Below, piece by piece: positions 6,788 to 14,552 of a DNA stretch of 19,126 nucleotides. The stretch's first letter is position 1, and every line of letters begins with the position of its first letter. Both the position numbers and the translations under genes were made by a program. Source of the DNA: Paracoccaceae bacterium. Its GTDB lineage: Bacteria > Pseudomonadota > Alphaproteobacteria > Rhodobacterales > Rhodobacteraceae. The stretch covers positions 1-19,126 of the forward strand of contig WFPZ01000252.1 in the NCBI GenBank assembly GCA_015487335.1, written 5' to 3'. The notes beneath the pieces are model-generated. The model saw only the letters and a program-made list of their open reading frames with translations. It was not told the origin of the DNA and did no database searches.

Positions 6788-6844
6788 CCTTGCCGAAATA
6801 CTCCGGGGGAGCCGCCCGCACGGGCGGCGGGGGCAGCGCCCCCG
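6788..6844 (+). repeat. Intergenic repeat-like element with two GC hairpins
   Basis: A leading block CCTTGCCGAAATACTCCGGG (start 6788) is followed by hairpin 1, CCGCCC-GCAC-GGGCGG (6812-6827), and hairpin 2, CGGGGGC-AGC-GCCCCCG (6828-6844). I recognise this arrangement (a TGCCGAAATA-type block, a variable stem, then GGGGGCAGCGCCCCC) as a motif that recurs between genes in Rhodobacteraceae. That is from memory, and only one copy is present here. No T-run follows hairpin 2, so it is not a standard terminator, although it could slow polymerase or protect the rodZ mRNA end. It lies between the RodZ-like gene and the ispG promoter. Confidence 0.55.
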
Positions 6845-6950
6845 AAACAGCGCCGGCAGGGGGCCTCGGGGCGCAAGGAACGCGGGCAAGATTCGGCCTG
6901 CCTCGGCCGGCGGGCAGGGCGCTTTCGCGCCGGGAAACGGATGCACGCCA

Positions 6951-6979
6951 TTGCCTCCCCGGCGCGGGGGTTCTATCTC
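6951..6979 (+). promoter_or_regulatory. Putative ispG promoter
   Basis: TTGCCT (6951-6956) and TATCTC (6974-6979) are separated by 17 bases. Transcription would start near 6986, leaving a leader of about 28 bases before ispG. The pattern resembles three other predicted promoters in this window, at 9288, 10590 and 13298. Confidence 0.5.
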
Positions 6980-7013
6980 AGCCACTGAGAACATCTCGCG
7001 AGGGCTTCTTTAC

Positions 7014-8147
7014 ATGTCGCACAACCCGATCCGCCCCTGGCGCGACATCGCGCGCCGCCGCTCGCGCCGGATCAGCGTGGGCCCGGTGCCGGTGGGCGGC
7101 GATGCGCCGATCACGGTGCAGACCATGACCAACACCGTCACCTCCGACGTGGCCGCCACCGTGGCCCAGGTGCAGGCCGCCGCCGAGGCCGGGGCCGACA
7201 TCGTGCGCGTCTCGGTGCCCGACGAGGCGGCCACCCGGGCGCTGAAGGAGATCGTCGCCGAAAGCCCGGTGCCGATCGTGGCCGACATCCATTTCCACTA
7301 CCGCCGCGCCATCGAGGCGGCCGAGGCCGGCGCGGCCTGCCTGCGCATCAACCCCGGCAACATCGGCAAGCCCGAGCGGGTGGCCGAGGTGATCGCCGCG
7401 GCGCGCGATCACGGCTGCTCGATCCGCATCGGCGTCAATGCCGGCAGCCTGGAGAAGCACCTGCTGGAAAAATACGGCGAGCCCTGCCCCGAGGCGATGG
7501 TGGAAAGCGCGCTCGACCATATCCGCATTCTCGAAGAGCACGACTTTCACGAATACAAGGTTTCCGTGAAGGCCTCGGACGTGTTCATGACCGTGGCCGC
7601 CTACCAGCAGCTGGCCGAGGCCACCGACGCGCCGCTGCATCTGGGCATCACCGAGGCCGGCAGTCTGCACGCGGGCACGGTGAAATCGGCGATCGGACTG
7701 GGCAGCCTGCTGTGGGCCGGGATCGGGGACACCATCCGCGTCTCCCTGAGCGCCGATCCGGTGGAGGAGGTGCGCGTGGGCTACGAGATCCTGAAATCGC
7801 TGGGCCTGCGCCACCGCGGGGTCAACATCATCGCCTGCCCCTCCTGTGCGCGCCAGGGTTTCGACGTGATCGCCACCGTGGAGCGGCTCGAAGAGCGTCT
7901 GGCCCACATCAAGACGCCCATGAGCCTGTCTATCATCGGCTGCGTGGTCAACGGCCCCGGCGAGGCGCTGATGACGGATATCGGCTTCACCGGCGGCGGG
8001 GCGGGAGCGGGGATGGTCTACATCGCCGGCCGCCAGGACCACAAGCTGAGCAACGAGGCGATGATCGATCACATCGTCGAACTGGTCGAGGCGCGCGCCG
8101 CCGAGATCGAGGCCGAGGGCGGAAAAGCAGGGCGGGACGCAAGGTGA
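7014..8147 (+). CDS. ispG: 4-hydroxy-3-methylbut-2-enyl diphosphate synthase (IspG/GcpE)
   Basis: IspG is a [4Fe-4S] enzyme that reductively converts methylerythritol cyclodiphosphate to HMBPP, the penultimate step of the MEP isoprenoid pathway, in the cytoplasm. The 377-residue protein contains the N-terminal TIM-barrel signatures VGGDAPITVQTMTNT and INPGNIG. The cluster ligands are C275 and C278 (CPSCARQ) and C310 plus E317 (GCVVNGPGE), matching the E. coli arrangement. The frame is open back to 6951, but the ATG at 7014 (MSHNPIRPWR) is chosen because GAGGG lies at 7000-7004 and the upstream part covers the predicted promoter. The gene follows rodZ, as in E. coli. Its stop overlaps the next start (GTGA, 8144-8147), so the downstream aminotransferase is probably translationally coupled. 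Confidence 0.97.
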   Translation: MSHNPIRPWRDIARRRSRRISVGPVPVGGDAPITVQTMTNTVTSDVAATVAQVQAAAEAGADIVRVSVPDEAATRALKEIVAESPVPIVADIHFHYRRAIEAAEAGAACLRINPGNIGKPERVAEVIAAARDHGCSIRIGVNAGSLEKHLLEKYGEPCPEAMVESALDHIRILEEHDFHEYKVSVKASDVFMTVAAYQQLAEATDAPLHLGITEAGSLHAGTVKSAIGLGSLLWAGIGDTIRVSLSADPVEEVRVGYEILKSLGLRHRGVNIIACPSCARQGFDVIATVERLEERLAHIKTPMSLSIIGCVVNGPGEALMTDIGFTGGGAGAGMVYIAGRQDHKLSNEAMIDHIVELVEARAAEIEAEGGKAGRDAR

Positions 8148-9283
8148 AGACTTCGAAGCGAAGCGAAATAGACCCTTTCATCGTGATGGACGTGATGGAG
8201 GCGGCGCGCCGGGCCGAGGCGGCGGGGCGCCATGTCATCCACATGGAGGTGGGCCAGCCCGGCACCCCGGCCCCGCGCGGGGCGCGCGCGGCACTGGCGG
8301 CGGCGCTGGAGGCGGGCCAGCTGGGCTATACCGTGGCGCTGGGCCTGCCCGAGCTGCGCGCCGGCATCGCCGCCCTTTACAGGCGCTGGTACGGGCTCGA
8401 TCTGGACCCGGCGCGCGTGGTGGTCACCACCGGCTCTTCGGCCGGGTTCATCCTCGCCTTCACGGCGCTGTTCGATGCCGGCGAAAGGGTGGGGCTGGGC
8501 GAGCCGGGATACCCCTCCTACCGGCAGATCCTGCACGCCCTCGACCTGGAGGCGGTGGGCATCCCCACCGCCCCGGAAAACCGTTTTCAGCCGGTTCCCG
8601 AAGACCTGCCGGAGGATCTCTCGGGGCTGATCGTGGCCTCGCCGGCCAACCCCTCGGGCACCATGCTGGGGCACCAGGCGCTGCGGGCGCTGATCGAGGC
8701 GGTTCAGGCGCGCGGCGCGGCCTTCATCTCGGACGAGATCTACCACGGCATCCAGTACGAGGGCCGGGCGGTCTCGGCGCTGGAAATCAGCGATGACGTC
8801 TATGTCATCAACTCGTTTTCCAAGTATTTCTCCATGACCGGCTGGCGGGTGGGCTGGATGGTAGTGCCCGAAGGGCATGTGCGCACCATCGAGCGGCTGG
8901 CCCAGAACCTCTTCATCTGTCCGCCGCATGCCTCTCAGGTGGCGGCGCTGGCGGCGCTGGAATGCACCGACGAGCTGGAGCGCAACGTCGCCGTCTATCG
9001 CGAGAACCGCCAGCTGATGATGGAGGGGCTGCGCGAGGCGGGGCTTGCCTCCTTCGCCCCGCCCGACGGGGCGTTCTACATCTATGCCGATGTCTCCGGC
9101 TTCACCTCCGACAGCCGCGCCTTTGCCGCCGAGATCCTCGAGCGCGCCGGGGTGGCGGTGACCCCGGGGCTCGATTTCGACCCCGCTCGCGGCCATGGCA
9201 CGCTGCGCCTTTCCTATGCGCGCAGCCCCGGGGACATCCGCGAGGGGCTGGCGCGGCTGAAGGCCTTCCTGGCGGCGCGATAG
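8144..9283 (+). CDS. Class I/II PLP-dependent aminotransferase
   Basis: This is a fold-type I aminotransferase of the aspartate/aromatic family (COG0436-like), 379 residues, probably cytoplasmic. Key residues are visible: MEVGQPGTPAP near the N-terminus, N169 in SPANPSGT, D197 in SDEIYH (pairs with the PLP ring nitrogen), the PLP lysine K227 in SFSKYFSMTGWRVGW, and the late substrate-binding Arg in GTLRLSYARS. The start is the GTG at 8144, overlapping the ispG stop; an ATG 14 codons in would trim the conserved SKRSEIDPFIVMDVM segment. The amino donor and acceptor cannot be told from sequence; candidates include aspartate, alanine or aromatic amino acids. It is probably co-transcribed with ispG. 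Confidence 0.93.
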   Translation: MKTSKRSEIDPFIVMDVMEAARRAEAAGRHVIHMEVGQPGTPAPRGARAALAAALEAGQLGYTVALGLPELRAGIAALYRRWYGLDLDPARVVVTTGSSAGFILAFTALFDAGERVGLGEPGYPSYRQILHALDLEAVGIPTAPENRFQPVPEDLPEDLSGLIVASPANPSGTMLGHQALRALIEAVQARGAAFISDEIYHGIQYEGRAVSALEISDDVYVINSFSKYFSMTGWRVGWMVVPEGHVRTIERLAQNLFICPPHASQVAALAALECTDELERNVAVYRENRQLMMEGLREAGLASFAPPDGAFYIYADVSGFTSDSRAFAAEILERAGVAVTPGLDFDPARGHGTLRLSYARSPGDIREGLARLKAFLAAR

Positions 9284-9287
9284 CCGT

Positions 9288-9315
9288 TTGCCGCCACCGC
9301 GCCCTGCGGTATAAG
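9288..9315 (+). promoter_or_regulatory. Putative promoter of the amidase gene
   Basis: TTGCCG (9288-9293), a 16-base spacer and TATAAG (9310-9315; 5 of 6 to the -10 consensus) fill the 52-base gap before the amidase gene. Transcription would start near 9322, leaving a leader of about 14 bases with a GGCAGG-like ribosome binding site. Confidence 0.6.
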
Positions 9316-9335
9316 GCCCGAAAACGGCAGGTGGC

Positions 9336-10562
9336 ATGAGCGGATTGCTTCGGTTGATACTGGCGGTGGCCCTGTGGGCGTGGCTGCCCGCGGCGCCTGC
9401 CGGCGCGCAGGAGCTTTCGGCGCTGGCGCGGGTGCGCACGGAGGGCGCCGTGCTGCGCGATACGCCGGGCGGCGGGGTGGAGCTTGTCCTGCCGCTGACG
9501 GTGGCGGTGCCCTACCGTGTCTTCACCCTCGATGCGCCGCGCCGGCTGGTGCTGGATTTCAACGAGGTCGACTGGGGCGGGCTGGACCCCGAAGCGCTGG
9601 CGGGCGGCTCGGGCAAGGTTTCGGCGCTGCGCTTCGGCGTCATCCGCCCCGGCTGGTCGCGGATGGTGCTCGATCTGGCCGCGCCGCTGAAGCTGGACAC
9701 CGCCGCGCTGCAGACCGAGCCCACGGGCAGCGCCACGGTGCTGCTGCGCCTCGTGCCCGCCACCCCCGAGGAATACGCCGCCCGCGCCGGCGCCCCGGAG
9801 GGGGCGCTGTTTGCCCCGCTCGAGGGCGCCCCGGCGGTGCGCCCGCGCCCGCTCGGCCAGCGCCCGCTGGTGGTGGTGCTCGACCCGGGCCACGGCGGCA
9901 TCGACCCCGGCGCCGAACGCGGCGAGGTGGCCGAGGCCGACCTGATGCTGACCTTCGCGCGCGAACTCAAGGAGGCGCTGCTCAGGGCCGGCGGCTTCGA
10001 GGTGGTGCTGACCCGCGAGGGCGACGAATTCGTGCCGCTGGAGGCGCGGATCTCCATCGCCCGCGCCGCCGGGGCCGATGTCTTCCTGTCGCTTCATGCC
10101 GATGCGCTGGTGGCCGGCCGGGCCACCGGGGCCACCATCTACACCCTGTCCGAGCGTGCCTCCGATATCGCCTCTCAGAAGCTGGCCGAGCGCCACGACA
10201 GGGCCGATCTGCTGGCCGGGGTGGACCTGACCCGCCAGGACGACGTGATCGCCGGGGTGCTGATGGATCTGGCCCGCACCGAGACCGCCCCGCGCACCGA
10301 TGCCCTGGCCGATGCGCTGGTCGAGGGGCTGGCCTCGACCATCGGCGTGCACAAGCGGCCCCGGCTTTCGGCCGGGTTCTCGGTGCTCAAGGCGCCCGAC
10401 ATCCCTTCGGTTCTGATCGAGCTCGGGTTCATGTCCTCGCCCAGCGACCTGACGCAGCTTCAGGATCCGCAGTGGCGGCGCAGGGCGGCCGGGGGCATCG
10501 TGCAGGCCCTGCGCAGCTGGGCCGCCGAGGATGCCGCCAGGGCCCGGCTGCGCCGGCGCTGA
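9336..10562 (+). CDS. amiC: N-acetylmuramoyl-L-alanine amidase, AmiC type
   Basis: This is a periplasmic zinc amidase that cleaves the bond between MurNAc and the stem peptide of peptidoglycan, used in daughter-cell separation. The 408-residue product has a signal peptide (residues 1-24, likely cut after PAGA before QE). An AMIN domain (about 30-130; VFTLDAPRRLVLDF, RFGVIRPGWSRMVLDL) comes next, then an Amidase_3 catalytic domain (about 170-405). Zinc and catalytic residues are H186 (DPGHGG), E200 (AEADLML), H254 (SLHAD) and E362 (VLIELGF). There is no LysM domain, which favours AmiC over AmiB-type architecture. It has its own predicted promoter and is followed after 80 bases by mrcA on the same strand. 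The family is certain; the paralog name is by architecture. Confidence 0.93.
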   Translation: MSGLLRLILAVALWAWLPAAPAGAQELSALARVRTEGAVLRDTPGGGVELVLPLTVAVPYRVFTLDAPRRLVLDFNEVDWGGLDPEALAGGSGKVSALRFGVIRPGWSRMVLDLAAPLKLDTAALQTEPTGSATVLLRLVPATPEEYAARAGAPEGALFAPLEGAPAVRPRPLGQRPLVVVLDPGHGGIDPGAERGEVAEADLMLTFARELKEALLRAGGFEVVLTREGDEFVPLEARISIARAAGADVFLSLHADALVAGRATGATIYTLSERASDIASQKLAERHDRADLLAGVDLTRQDDVIAGVLMDLARTETAPRTDALADALVEGLASTIGVHKRPRLSAGFSVLKAPDIPSVLIELGFMSSPSDLTQLQDPQWRRRAAGGIVQALRSWAAEDAARARLRRR

Positions 10563-10589
10563 ACCGGCCCCGGAGATCGTCTGATCGTT

Positions 10590-10616
10590 TTGACCCTTTC
10601 CCGGGTTGGGTATAGG
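10590..10616 (+). promoter_or_regulatory. Putative promoter of mrcA
   Basis: TTGACC (10590-10595) and TATAGG (10611-10616) are separated by 15 bases, a short spacer. Transcription would begin near 10623, 20 bases before the GTG start, leaving room for the GGAGAGGG ribosome binding site. Confidence 0.45.
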
Positions 10617-10642
10617 AAGGGCAGAGGTTTGGAGAGGGCAAG

Positions 10643-13186
10643 GTGATACGTTTCATCCTCGGTTTCCTGGGCGCCATTTTCAGCTGGCTGACGCTCGGCA
10701 TCTTCATGGCGGCGCTGGCCATCGGCGGCGTCTTCTGGGCGTATGGCCGCGATCTGCCCAGCTACGAGCAGCTGGCGCAGTACGAGCCCCCGACCATCAG
10801 CCGCATCTATTCGGGCGAGGGGAAGCTGATGGACGAGTTCGCCCGCGAACGCCGCCTCTTCGTGCCGATCGACGAGATCCCGGACCTGGTCAAGAACGCC
10901 TTCATCTCGGCAGAGGACAAGAATTTCTACAAGCATCCGGGCTATGACGTGCGCGGCATGCTCGCGGCTCTGGTGCAGGCGGCGCGCGGGGCGCGGCTGC
11001 GCGGGGCCTCCACCATCACCCAGCAGGTGATGAAGAACTTCCTGCTGTCCTCGGACCGCTCGGCGGAGCGCAAGATCAAGGAGCTGATCCTTGCCAGCCG
11101 GCTGGAAAAGACCCTCAGCAAGGACAAGATCCTCGAGCTCTACCTCAACGAGATCTTCCTCGGCCAGAACAGCTTTGGCGTTGCCGCGGCGGCGCAGACC
11201 TATTTCAACAAGACGCTGGAGGAGCTCTCGGCCGCCGAGGCCGCGATGCTGGCCTCCATGCCGCAGGCGCCGGGCAAATATCATCCGGTACGCGGCAAGG
11301 AACGCCTGACCAAGCGGCGGAATTTCGTTCTCAAGGAGATGTACGAGAACGGCTACATCGATCGCGCCACCATGGAGGCCGCCCAGGCCGAGCCGCTGAA
11401 ATCGGTCCAGAACGGCGATTACCCGCCGTTCCGCGCCCAGCTGCCGCCGCGCGACTATTTCACCGACGAGATCCGCCGCCAGCTGAGCCGTGATTTCGGT
11501 GCCGAAGAGTTTTTCACCGGGGGGCTGACGATCCGCGCCACGGTGGACCCGGAGCTTCAGGTGGAGGCCGCCCGCGCCCTGCGCCAGCGGCTGGAGGAAT
11601 ACGACCGCAAGCAGGGCATGTGGCGGGGCACCGGCCTGAAACTGCCGCCCGAGGTGCTGGCCGACGAGGCCGCCTGGCGCAAGGCGCTGGCCGAGGCGAA
11701 GGTGCCGCGCGACATCGAGGGCTGGTATCCGGCGGTGGTGCTGGAGCTGAGCAGGACCTCGGCGCGGGTCGGAATCGAGGGGCTGGAGGAGACCGAAGAG
11801 GGCTACTGGATTCCGCCCGAGGATGTCACCTGGGCGCGCAAGCTGCTGCCCGACGGCAGGCTTGGCCGCAAGGCGCGGGTGGCCGCCGACCTGGTGGAGG
11901 TGGGCGACGTGGTGCTGGTGGCGAAGCTGGCGCGCGCCTCCGACGGGGCCTTCCTGCGCTGGTCGCTGCGCCAGGTGCCCGAGCTGCAGGGCGCCTTCAT
12001 GGCGATGGATGTCAACACCGGCCGGGTTCTGGCCATGCAGGGCGGCTTTTCCTATCAGGACTCGGTGTTCAACCGCGCCACCCAGGCCACGCGCCAGCCG
12101 GGCTCCAACTTCAAGCCCTTCGTCTATGCGGCCGCGCTCGATTCGGGCTTCACTCCGGCCACCATCATCGTCGATGCCCCGATCGAGATCGATACTCCCG
12201 AAGGGGTGTGGCGGCCCAAGAACGCCTCGGACAAATTCTTCGGTCCGACGCCGCTGCGCACCGGCATCGAGCGCTCGCGCAACCTGATGACCGTGCGCCT
12301 GGCGCGCGAGGTGGGCATGGATGTGGTCGCCCGGTATGCCGAGCGTTTCGGCGTCTATGACCGGATGGAGCCCTTTCTGGCCAATGCGCTGGGGGCGCAG
12401 GAAACCACCCTGTTCCGCATCGTCGCGGCCTATGCGATGTTCGCCAATGGCGGCGAGCGGGTGGAGCCCACGCTGGTCGACCGGGTGCAGGACCGCTGGG
12501 GGCGCACCATCTACCGGCACGACCGGCGGATCTGCCTCGATTGCGACAGCCCCGAACTGCCCCCCGGGCTGGGGCCGAGGATCGTCTCCAACCGCGAGAG
12601 GGTGATCGATGCGGTCACCGCCTACCAGCTGACCTCGATGATGGAGGGGGTGGTGCAGCGCGGCACCGCGGCGGGGCGGATCGACCTGCCGGTGCCGGTG
12701 GCCGGCAAGACCGGCACCACCAACGATGCCCGCGACGTATGGTTCACCGGCTTCACCTCGAACATCGTTGCCGGCTGCTACATGGGTTTCGACCAGCCGC
12801 GCTCGCTGGGGAAGGGGGCCTTCGGGGGCTCGATGTGTGCGCCGGTGTTCAACGATTTCATGCAGAAGGCCACCGAGAAATACGGCGGCGGTCCGTTCAA
12901 GGTGCCGCCGGGCGGGCGCTTCATCAAGATCGACCGGTTCACCGGCGAGCGCCTGCCCGACGATGCCGAGGGCGATAACGTGGTGGCCGAGTATTTCCGC
13001 GAGGGAGAAGAGCCGGTCTTCGGCGTCAGCCTCGACGGCGGGTTTGCCATGGGCTCCAACCTGCTGCTGTTCGAGCCCGGCGAGGTGGACAACCAGGGCA
13101 CCACCGTCAAGACGTCATCGGGCCAGGTGGTGGTGGTGCCGAAGAAGGCCGATTTCGGCACGCTCTCCTCGGGCGGGCTTTACTGA
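10643..13186 (+). CDS. mrcA: Penicillin-binding protein 1A (bifunctional transglycosylase/transpeptidase)
   Basis: This is a class A PBP that polymerises lipid II into glycan and cross-links stem peptides in the periplasm. The 847-residue protein has one N-terminal membrane anchor (about residues 5-33). The GT51 domain (about 55-230) has catalytic E91 in EDKNFYKHPG and a second acid in LNEIFLG (E170), with GASTITQQ between. An inserted OB-like region lies at about 290-440. The transpeptidase domain (about 450-760) has S488-x-x-K491 (GSNFK), S545-R-N547 and K689-TGTT. The start is the GTG at 10643, preceded by GGAGAGGG at 10631-10638. The size and domain order match PBP1A of other alphaproteobacteria. 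Adjacent to the amidase, it forms a pair that makes and remodels peptidoglycan, though it has its own predicted promoter. Confidence 0.97.
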   Translation: MIRFILGFLGAIFSWLTLGIFMAALAIGGVFWAYGRDLPSYEQLAQYEPPTISRIYSGEGKLMDEFARERRLFVPIDEIPDLVKNAFISAEDKNFYKHPGYDVRGMLAALVQAARGARLRGASTITQQVMKNFLLSSDRSAERKIKELILASRLEKTLSKDKILELYLNEIFLGQNSFGVAAAAQTYFNKTLEELSAAEAAMLASMPQAPGKYHPVRGKERLTKRRNFVLKEMYENGYIDRATMEAAQAEPLKSVQNGDYPPFRAQLPPRDYFTDEIRRQLSRDFGAEEFFTGGLTIRATVDPELQVEAARALRQRLEEYDRKQGMWRGTGLKLPPEVLADEAAWRKALAEAKVPRDIEGWYPAVVLELSRTSARVGIEGLEETEEGYWIPPEDVTWARKLLPDGRLGRKARVAADLVEVGDVVLVAKLARASDGAFLRWSLRQVPELQGAFMAMDVNTGRVLAMQGGFSYQDSVFNRATQATRQPGSNFKPFVYAAALDSGFTPATIIVDAPIEIDTPEGVWRPKNASDKFFGPTPLRTGIERSRNLMTVRLAREVGMDVVARYAERFGVYDRMEPFLANALGAQETTLFRIVAAYAMFANGGERVEPTLVDRVQDRWGRTIYRHDRRICLDCDSPELPPGLGPRIVSNRERVIDAVTAYQLTSMMEGVVQRGTAAGRIDLPVPVAGKTGTTNDARDVWFTGFTSNIVAGCYMGFDQPRSLGKGAFGGSMCAPVFNDFMQKATEKYGGGPFKVPPGGRFIKIDRFTGERLPDDAEGDNVVAEYFREGEEPVFGVSLDGGFAMGSNLLLFEPGEVDNQGTTVKTSSGQVVVVPKKADFGTLSSGGLY

Positions 13187-13263
13187 GGGCCGCCGCGCGG
13201 GGGCGTCGCCACGGACGTTCGGGCGCGGATGGCGTGGCCTGTGCCCTCTTCCACGGGCAGAGA

Positions 13264-13280
13264 TGCCCGCCCGGCGGGCA
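13264..13280. repeat. GC inverted repeat downstream of mrcA
   Basis: TGCCCGCC (13264-13271) and GGCGGGCA (13273-13280) are perfect arms around a single base, so a real hairpin would use about 6-7 pairs and a 3-5-base loop. No T-run follows, so it is not called a terminator. It lies between mrcA and the prfB promoter. Confidence 0.5.
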
Positions 13281-13297
13281 GGTGGTGCCGGTGGCGC

Positions 13298-13326
13298 TTG
13301 CCGCGCGGGGGCGGCGTTGCTATCAG
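13298..13326 (+). promoter_or_regulatory. Putative prfB promoter
   Basis: TTGCCG (13298-13303), a 17-base spacer and TATCAG (13321-13326) predict a start near 13333, about 25 bases before the prfB ATG. Confidence 0.5.
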
Positions 13327-13357
13327 CAGGCGTCAGGAATGGACGGATCCGGAAGAC

Positions 13358-14485
13358 ATGCGCGCAGAAACGGCGAATACGGTCGAGGCGATCGGGAAAT
13401 CGGTCGAGTTGCTCAAGCAGCGGATGGGCTGGGAGACCGCCAGCCACCGGCTGGAGGAGTTCAACGCCATGATCGAGGATCCGGACCTGTGGAACGATCC
13501 CGAGCGCGCCCAGAAGCTGATGCGCGACCGGCAGATGCTGGTTGACCGGATCGAGACGGTGAAGTCCATCGAGACCGAGCTGCAGGACAACATCGATCTG
13601 ATCGAGCTGGGCGAGGCCGAGGGCGACGAGGAGGTGGTGGCCGAGGCGGAAGCCGCGCTCAAGGCGCTGGCCGAGCGCGCCGCGCAGAAGGAGATCGAGG
13701 CGCTGCTGGACGGCGAGGCCGACGGCAACGACACCTTCCTCGAAATCAACGCCGGCGCCGGCGGCACGGAAAGCTGCGACTGGGCGGCAATGCTGGCGCG
13801 GATGTATGTGCGCTGGGCCGAAAAGCACGGCTACAAGGTGGAGCTGATTTCCGAGAACCCGGGCGAGGAGGCCGGCATCAAGTCGGTCACCTACAAGATC
13901 ATCGGTCCCAACGCCTATGGCTGGCTGAAGGGTGAAAGCGGGGTGCACCGGCTGGTCCGCATCTCGCCCTACGACTCGTCTGCCCGGCGTCACACCTCGT
14001 TTGCCAGCGTCTGGGTCTATCCGGTGATCGACGACAATATCGAGATCGAGATCAACCCCGCCGACCTGCGGATCGACACCTACCGCAGCTCGGGCGCGGG
14101 CGGGCAGCATGTGAACACCACCGACTCGGCGGTGCGCATCACCCATATACCCACCGGCATCGTGGTCACCAGTTCCGAGAAGTCCCAGCACCAGAACCGC
14201 GCCAACTGCATGGCGGCGCTGAAATCGCGGCTCTACGAGCTGGAAATGCGCAAGCGCAACGAGGCGATCCAGGAACAGCACGAGGCCAAGGGCGAGGCCG
14301 GCTGGGGCAACCAGATCCGCTCCTACGTGCTGCAGCCCTACCAGATGGTGAAGGACCTGCGGACCGGGGTCGAGACCTCCGACACCCAGGGCGTGCTGGA
14401 TGGCGACCTCGACGCCTTCATGGCCGCCACCCTGGCGATGAACGTGGCCGGAAAATCCCGTGCCGAGGCGGCTTCTTCCGGTTAA
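13358..14485 (+). CDS. prfB: Peptide chain release factor 2
   Basis: RF2 recognises UGA and UAA stop codons and triggers peptidyl-tRNA hydrolysis on the ribosome. The 375-residue protein begins MRAETANTVEAIGKSVELL and has the N-terminal helical region with WETASHRLEEFNAMIEDPDLW. The codon-recognition loop is ISPYDSSARRHTSF (SPY in place of the E. coli SPF, which I recall is common in alphaproteobacteria). The catalytic GGQ is at residues 248-250 (SSGAGGQHVNTTDSAV). The frame is open back to 13229, but the extra 43 codons are low-complexity and cover the predicted promoter, so the ATG at 13358 is chosen. The gene reads in a single frame: the programmed +1 frameshift of E. coli prfB (in-frame UGA near codon 26) is absent. 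Confidence 0.97.
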   Translation: MRAETANTVEAIGKSVELLKQRMGWETASHRLEEFNAMIEDPDLWNDPERAQKLMRDRQMLVDRIETVKSIETELQDNIDLIELGEAEGDEEVVAEAEAALKALAERAAQKEIEALLDGEADGNDTFLEINAGAGGTESCDWAAMLARMYVRWAEKHGYKVELISENPGEEAGIKSVTYKIIGPNAYGWLKGESGVHRLVRISPYDSSARRHTSFASVWVYPVIDDNIEIEINPADLRIDTYRSSGAGGQHVNTTDSAVRITHIPTGIVVTSSEKSQHQNRANCMAALKSRLYELEMRKRNEAIQEQHEAKGEAGWGNQIRSYVLQPYQMVKDLRTGVETSDTQGVLDGDLDAFMAATLAMNVAGKSRAEAASSG

Positions 14486-14517
14486 CCGATTGGAATTCCA
14501 CAAAAGAATCGGCACGC

Positions 14518-14546
14518 TTGATCCGAATCCCGCGCCCCGCTAGCCT
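14518..14546 (+). promoter_or_regulatory. Putative promoter giving a leaderless mRNA
   Basis: TTGATC (14518-14523), a 17-base spacer and TAGCCT (14541-14546) would place the transcription start at about 14553, which is the A of the next gene's ATG. No Shine-Dalgarno sequence is visible before that ATG, which fits leaderless translation. The -10 match is weak (3 of 6). Confidence 0.35.
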
Positions 14547-14552
14547 CGGGCC

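Noticed and set aside
10460..12520. 686-codon minus-strand open frame opposite mrcA
   Set aside because: A GC-rich antisense shadow full of His/Arg/Gly runs with no family similarity; the plus strand holds a complete PBP1A with all catalytic motifs.
13358..13450. Programmed +1 frameshift in prfB as in E. coli
   Set aside because: The frame is continuous through the region where the in-frame UGA would lie, and no slippery CUU-UGA is present.
14486..14512. Inverted repeat CCGATT...AATCGG after prfB as a terminator
   Set aside because: Weak 6-bp stem with a 15-base loop and no T-run.
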